From Jingyaoa shaoxingensis (GTDB lineage Bacteria; Bacillota; Clostridia; Lachnospirales; Lachnospiraceae): a stretch of 64,000 nucleotides of DNA. Below, one piece after another: positions 60,881-64,000 of the stretch. Positions within the stretch are counted from its first letter, which is position 1. Every line of letters starts with the position of its first letter. The DNA lies in the NCBI RefSeq assembly GCF_014385005.1, contig NZ_JACRSZ010000007.1, forward strand, positions 1 to 64,000, written 5' to 3'. Position numbers and translations under genes: made by a program. A model generated the notes under the pieces. That model was given only the letters and a program-made list of their open reading frames with translations, made no database searches and was not told the DNA's origin.

Positions 60881-61081
60881 ATGAACAAGGGTACAGTTAA
60901 ATGGTTCAACGCAGAAAAAGGTTATGGATTTATCACAGGTGAAGACGGAGCAGATGTATTCGTACATTTCTCAGCTATCCAGGGTGAAGGATTCAAGTCT
61001 CTGGAAGAAGGTCAGGCTGTTTCTTACGATTTAACAGAAGGTGCTCGCGGAATGCAGGCAGCTAACGTAGTTAAATTATAA
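60881..61081 (+). CDS. Cold-shock domain protein (CspA family)
   Basis: A 66-aa single cold-shock domain: [20 protein letters not shown], with the RNP-type motifs KGYGFI and DVFVHFSAI. It binds single-stranded RNA or DNA and acts as an RNA chaperone. ATG 60881 has GGAGG nine bases ahead; a GTG at 60833 is in frame but unlikely. A perfect promoter and a nearby terminator show that it is a single-gene unit, probably highly expressed. Confidence 0.95.
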   Translation: MNKGTVKWFNAEKGYGFITGEDGADVFVHFSAIQGEGFKSLEEGQAVSYDLTEGARGMQAANVVKL

Positions 61082-61107
61082 TAGAGAGTAATCTAACGAA
61101 GCGTCGA

Positions 61108-61137
61108 AAGGATTCCCATTTATGGGGATCCTTTTTT
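61108..61137 (+). terminator. Terminator after the cold-shock gene
   Basis: AAGGATTCCCA and TGGGGATCCTT pair around a 4-base loop and run into six Ts. Confidence 0.9.
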
Positions 61138-61241
61138 CATAATATGATGTCGGGGTCAAAAGCCTCTGACTTTGATGCCTACGGATTTTATGTAAATAGT
61201 CCGGGGATATCATCCCGGACGTTGACAGGAAAGGAACGAAC

Positions 61242-61904
61242 ATGAATTATATCATATACGAAGACTCTCACATCTGTGTCTGCCATAAGCCTTCGGGCCT
61301 TGCCGTCCAGAATGCATCCTTTGGCAGAAAAGATCTGGAGAGTATACTGAAAACATATTATTTTGAGCAGACTGGCAAGTCGAACCCATATCTTGGCATT
61401 GTCCATCGTCTGGATCAGCCGGTACAGGGCCTGGTTGTCTTTGCACGTAATCCCGGGAGTGCTGCCAGCTTAAGCGCACAGGCGCAGAATGGATGCATGA
61501 AAAAATACTATCAGGCAGTGACCTGTGGCATACCGGAGAAGAAGAGTGACAGACTGATCGATTATCTGAAAAAGAATGGAAAAACGAATCTGTCTGAAGT
61601 AGTTTCCTCCAAAACTGCGGGAGCAAAAAAAGCGGAATTACAGTATCATATCCTGAAAGAAAAGGAACAGATGGCACTGGCAGAGATTGAGTTATTTACC
61701 GGACGGCATCATCAGATCCGGGTGCAAATGGCGGCAAATGGAACACCTCTTTACGGAGATCAGAAGTATAACCCGCAGGCAAAAAAAGGTGAGATGATTG
61801 CGCTCTGTGCACACCGGTTACAGTTCATTCATCCGGCGACAGGGAAACGGATGGAGTTTACCGTACAGCCATCCGGAAGTGCATTTGAACTGCTGGAAGT
61901 GTGA
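61242..61904 (+). CDS. RluA-family pseudouridine synthase
   Basis: A 220-aa enzyme of the RluA family. The catalytic motif is HRLDQPVQGLVVFARN with Asp58, followed by ITELLTGRHHQIR-like text (IELFTGRHHQIRVQMAANGT) and LCAHRLQFIHP. The N-terminal S4 domain is missing, as in many short RluA-type enzymes; which uridine it modifies in rRNA or tRNA cannot be told. A perfect 7-bp hairpin (GTCCGGG/CCCGGAC, 61199-61220) lies just ahead of the ribosome binding site (AAAGGAA) and may lower translation. Confidence 0.87.
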   Translation: MNYIIYEDSHICVCHKPSGLAVQNASFGRKDLESILKTYYFEQTGKSNPYLGIVHRLDQPVQGLVVFARNPGSAASLSAQAQNGCMKKYYQAVTCGIPEKKSDRLIDYLKKNGKTNLSEVVSSKTAGAKKAELQYHILKEKEQMALAEIELFTGRHHQIRVQMAANGTPLYGDQKYNPQAKKGEMIALCAHRLQFIHPATGKRMEFTVQPSGSAFELLEV

Positions 61905-61965
61905 CAGGAACCATCTTTTCTGACTGGCATATAGTGTAGGGATATGACTGAAGTCAGGAGCAGAT

Positions 61966-62547
61966 ATGAATGAAAAACAAAAAGGATGCTGTGGCCCGGA
62001 AGGATGCCCATGTTATCCTAACTGTGACCGTATGATGACAGAAAACTGGAGTCCACGAGCAGAAAAGGCGGTACAGACCGGGCGTCTGGACATGGATAAC
62101 CGGGAGCTGATGCAGCTTGCAAAACAGGATGAAGAAGATCTGGCAAGGATGAAGGAACTGTATCCGGCAAGGATTCGGGAGATTCTCGCAGAAGTAGAGA
62201 GAGCCTGTGATACGATGGAGTATGAAGGCAGTATTATGTTCGATGAGATGCCGGAAAAACAGAGGATTCTGGATATGGCAGATGGAATCCGCCGCAAGAT
62301 GGAAGGTCAGATGGAAAAATGGGAGCAGGAACAGAGCAGACTGCAGGAAGAGGATATCTATGTGATGAATCACGAATATGGAGTATCCCAGAGAAGACCA
62401 CCGCAGCCACCGCCAGGACCATCCAGACCGCCAATGCCACCGCAGCCACCTCGTCCATCGGACTGGTTTGGGGATCTGGTACAGGTACTGCTGCAGCATG
62501 AGATGTACCACAGAAGGTGCAGGCACCGCAGCTGCCGCAGATGGTAG
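61966..62547 (+). CDS. Cys- and Pro-rich protein of unknown function
   Basis: A 193-aa soluble protein in three parts. The N-terminus is Cys-rich (KGCCGPEGCPCYPNC). The middle is helical and acidic (RIREILAEVERACDTMEYEG, with SIMFDEMPEKQRILDMADGI). The C-terminus is a Pro-rich linker (RPPQPPPGPSRPPMPPQPPR) ending in a basic His/Arg/Cys cluster (HRRCRHRSCRRW). Proteins of this form occur in other Lachnospiraceae, but I do not recognise a function. The Cys/His clusters at each end suggest a metal or redox site. It is preceded by GTCAGGAGC. Confidence 0.65.
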   Translation: MNEKQKGCCGPEGCPCYPNCDRMMTENWSPRAEKAVQTGRLDMDNRELMQLAKQDEEDLARMKELYPARIREILAEVERACDTMEYEGSIMFDEMPEKQRILDMADGIRRKMEGQMEKWEQEQSRLQEEDIYVMNHEYGVSQRRPPQPPPGPSRPPMPPQPPRPSDWFGDLVQVLLQHEMYHRRCRHRSCRRW

Positions 62548-62687
62548 AGCAGAGACAGCCTGAACAGGTTGATAGCAGATAGTGTGATTGTTATGATAAA
62601 AAACAAAGGTATTGTGTAAAGAAAACATCTTAAGACAGAGAAATTGCTGACAGAAGAAACAAAGAGAGAAAGAGCAGGGAAACGGCT

Positions 62688-63140
62688 ATGAAAAAGAAAG
62701 CAGTAATAGCGTTACTGGCAACCGTTCTGGTATTTGGCGCGACTGCACAGGCTGAGGACGCATATGATGACGGGGGAATTCTGGACCCTGAAAATCCGGT
62801 TACGCTGACAGTCTGGCATTATTATAACGGGGTTCATCAGGCTGCGTTTGATAAACTGGTAGAAGAATTTAACGGTACAGTGGGAAAAGATCTGGGAATC
62901 TATGTGGAAGAAACCAGCAAAGGATCTGTATCAGATCTGGAGAGTGCCATTCGGGATGCAGTGAATACAGAAGTTGGAGCAGAGGATATGCCGGATGTAT
63001 TTTCTACTTATACAGATTCTGCTTATGTGCTGCAGAAGGATGGTGTACTTACAGATCTGACACAGTATTTTACACAGGAAGAACTGGATCAGTATGTGGA
63101 TGCATACGTGAAGGAAGGATTGTGGAAGATAATGAACTGA
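62688..63140 (+). pseudogene. Truncated ABC solute-binding protein, fused at a deletion point
   Basis: The frame starts as a normal extracellular solute-binding protein: signal peptide KKKAVIALLATVLVFGATAQ, then NPVTLTVWHYYNGVHQAAFD and DMPDVFSTYTDSAYVLQKDG. It runs normally to YVDAYVKEG and stops within a few codons, after 150 residues instead of the usual 420 or so. At the break the sequence changes to a response-regulator receiver in another frame. This is best explained by a deletion that removed most of the binding-protein gene and the front of a following hybrid kinase gene. Confidence 0.82.
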
Positions 63141-63481
63141 ATCTGGAGATTATTCAGACAATTTTGTCTGAATATCATATTCAGACAGACAGCGTGGTCA
63201 ATGGAAAACAGGCTGTGGAACGCATGAAGGTGACGCCGGAAGGAACATATGACATGATCCTGATGGATATCATGATGCCAGTGATGAATGGACTTGAGGC
63301 AGCAGAAAATATCCGTGGTCTGGAAAGAGAAGACTGCAGAAACATTCCGATTATTGCCATGAGTGCCAATGCATTTGAAGAAGATGTGAAAAAATTTCTG
63401 GCAAGTGGAATGAACGGGCATCTTTCCAAACCGCTGGATATTGGAAAACTTGAGAAAACACTGCGAAAATATCTGAAATAA
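63122..63481 (+). pseudogene. Orphan receiver domain, tail of a hybrid sensor kinase
   Basis: About 119 residues forming a complete receiver domain: IVEDNELNLEIIQTILSE (with the acidic pair), phosphoacceptor Asp in DMILMDIMMPVMNG, the Thr/Ser switch in NIPIIAMSANAF and the Lys in GHLSKPLD. It begins exactly where the binding-protein frame is interrupted and is in a different frame. The VEDN-x-x-N start and lack of any output domain fit the C-terminal receiver of a hybrid histidine kinase. A GTG at 63122 could still start translation, but no ribosome binding site is visible. Confidence 0.8.
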
Positions 63482-63486
63482 ACTCA

Positions 63487-63545
63487 AAAGAGTGAAAGAC
63501 GTCAGGCAAAAAGCCACGTTGTTCACTCTTTTTTTAGTTGAGGTT
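63487..63545 (+). terminator. Terminator after the receiver-domain relic
   Basis: AAAGAGTGAA (63487-63496) pairs with TTCACTCTTT (63532-63541) and runs into Ts. Confidence 0.8.
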
Positions 63546-63611
63546 TCTGCAAAAAACGATTAATATATAACAGATGGGAGATGTGCCCGTTTTAAAGATG
63601 AGGAGTATAGA

Positions 63612-64000
63612 ATGGAACAGTTACTGAATTTACTGAATCAGGCAATGAATGAGAATATGCTGCGCATGACCATTAGTGGAAAGCGGCACACAGAGATACC
63701 GGATAAAGTGAAGATCCGTCCAGTGCAGTTAAAAGGGCAGTTGTATTTTCAGACCTGCGTTTCAGATGGAAAAAAAGAATTTCATAAAAACTATCCCAGG
63801 GAAGAATTGCTGGAACAGATAGGAGAATGGATGAGGCAGGATTACCGTCAGCTTCAGATGGATACCACCGTGCAGTCTGTGCAGGCTATGGTGAGCAAAA
63901 AAGGAAAAGCAACGATAAAGCAGCGGATTGTGCCGCAGAAGAGGCAGGCAAAGCCGCTGGAGCATAACCGGAAAAAACGCTATCTTCTGGAAGAAGGAAC
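63612..64000 (+). CDS. Probable SAM-dependent methyltransferase, N-terminal part only
   Basis: The first 129 residues of a longer protein cut by the right edge. It starts MEQLLNLLNQAMNENMLRMT with GAGGAG ahead. The segment HNRKKRYLLEEGT at the edge resembles the lead-in to the catalytic domain of a class I methyltransferase family (Methyltransf_32 type) in which an N-terminal beta domain (GKRHTEIPDKVKIRPVQLKG) precedes the SAM domain. The SAM-binding motif itself lies outside the window, so the call is tentative. Confidence 0.55.
   Translation, partial: MEQLLNLLNQAMNENMLRMTISGKRHTEIPDKVKIRPVQLKGQLYFQTCVSDGKKEFHKNYPREELLEQIGEWMRQDYRQLQMDTTVQSVQAMVSKKGKATIKQRIVPQKRQAKPLEHNRKKRYLLEEG

Noticed and set aside
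61138..61241. Riboswitch ahead of the pseudouridine synthase gene
   Set aside because: Only a simple 7-bp hairpin is visible; no conserved aptamer core was recognised.

Overview
The window looks like a chromosome segment of a gut Lachnospiraceae (Clostridia; Blautia, Roseburia or Mediterraneibacter-like, genus not settled). The grounds are AGGAGG-type ribosome binding sites, consensus TTGACA/TATAAT promoters, almost all genes on one strand, a GH112 phosphorylase, a domain-permuted GH3 enzyme, a malate dehydrogenase/malic enzyme pair and a clostridial His-Xaa-Ser locus. No rRNA, tRNA, prophage or CRISPR array was seen.

Layout. 0-0.7 kb: end of an IS66 element. 0.7-9.4 kb: accessory DNA with an MNT/HEPN toxin-antitoxin pair whose toxin has an in-frame stop, gene relics, an AAA-ATPase/PD-(D/E)XK protein, a secreted protein, an AlbA_2 regulator, a pRiA4b ORF-3 family protein and an unrecognised 633-aa protein. 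9.4-11.3 kb: BlaI repressor, BlaR1-type M56 sensor and a tiny secreted peptide. 11.3-16.3 kb: a His-Xaa-Ser (Hxs) peptide-maturation operon with two HxsD-type proteins, radical SAM enzymes HxsC and HxsB, repeat peptide HxsA, and two unexpected members, an A24 prepilin-type peptidase and a secreted MORN-repeat protein. 16.5-23.5 kb: housekeeping and transport genes (polyphosphate:AMP phosphotransferase, YgjP-like metallopeptidase, AGCS symporter, PanE-like reductase, DUF1538 membrane protein with a double P-II protein).

23.5-31.6 kb: AraC regulator, ABC importer, a 149-aa helical protein, a beta-helix protein and a GH112 phosphorylase. This order matches the lacto-N-tetraose/lacto-N-biose loci of Lachnospiraceae. 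The 149-aa and beta-helix proteins are read as a split GH136 lacto-N-biosidase, so imported host glycan would be cut and phosphorolysed in the cytoplasm. 31.7-43.4 kb: a second sugar regulon with LacI regulator, ABC importer, zinc-less dehydrogenase, sugar isomerase, Gfo/Idh oxidoreductase, permuted GH3 and glycerol kinase. 43.4-47.3 kb: Ldh2-type dehydrogenase, unknown membrane protein, a malate dehydrogenase-like LDH homologue and malic enzyme, suggesting malate-pyruvate metabolism.

47.3-64 kb: a 44-aa orphan ORF, TcdA, LarE, a rhodanese-TtcA fusion, a DUF6110-type protein with an SCALK-type P1B ATPase (possible ferrosome-like pair), TrkA/TrkH, TetR, a PutP-type symporter, a TPR lipoprotein, HflX, a cold-shock protein, an RluA-type pseudouridine synthase, an unknown Pro-rich protein, a deletion scar joining a solute-binding protein to a receiver domain, and the start of a probable methyltransferase.
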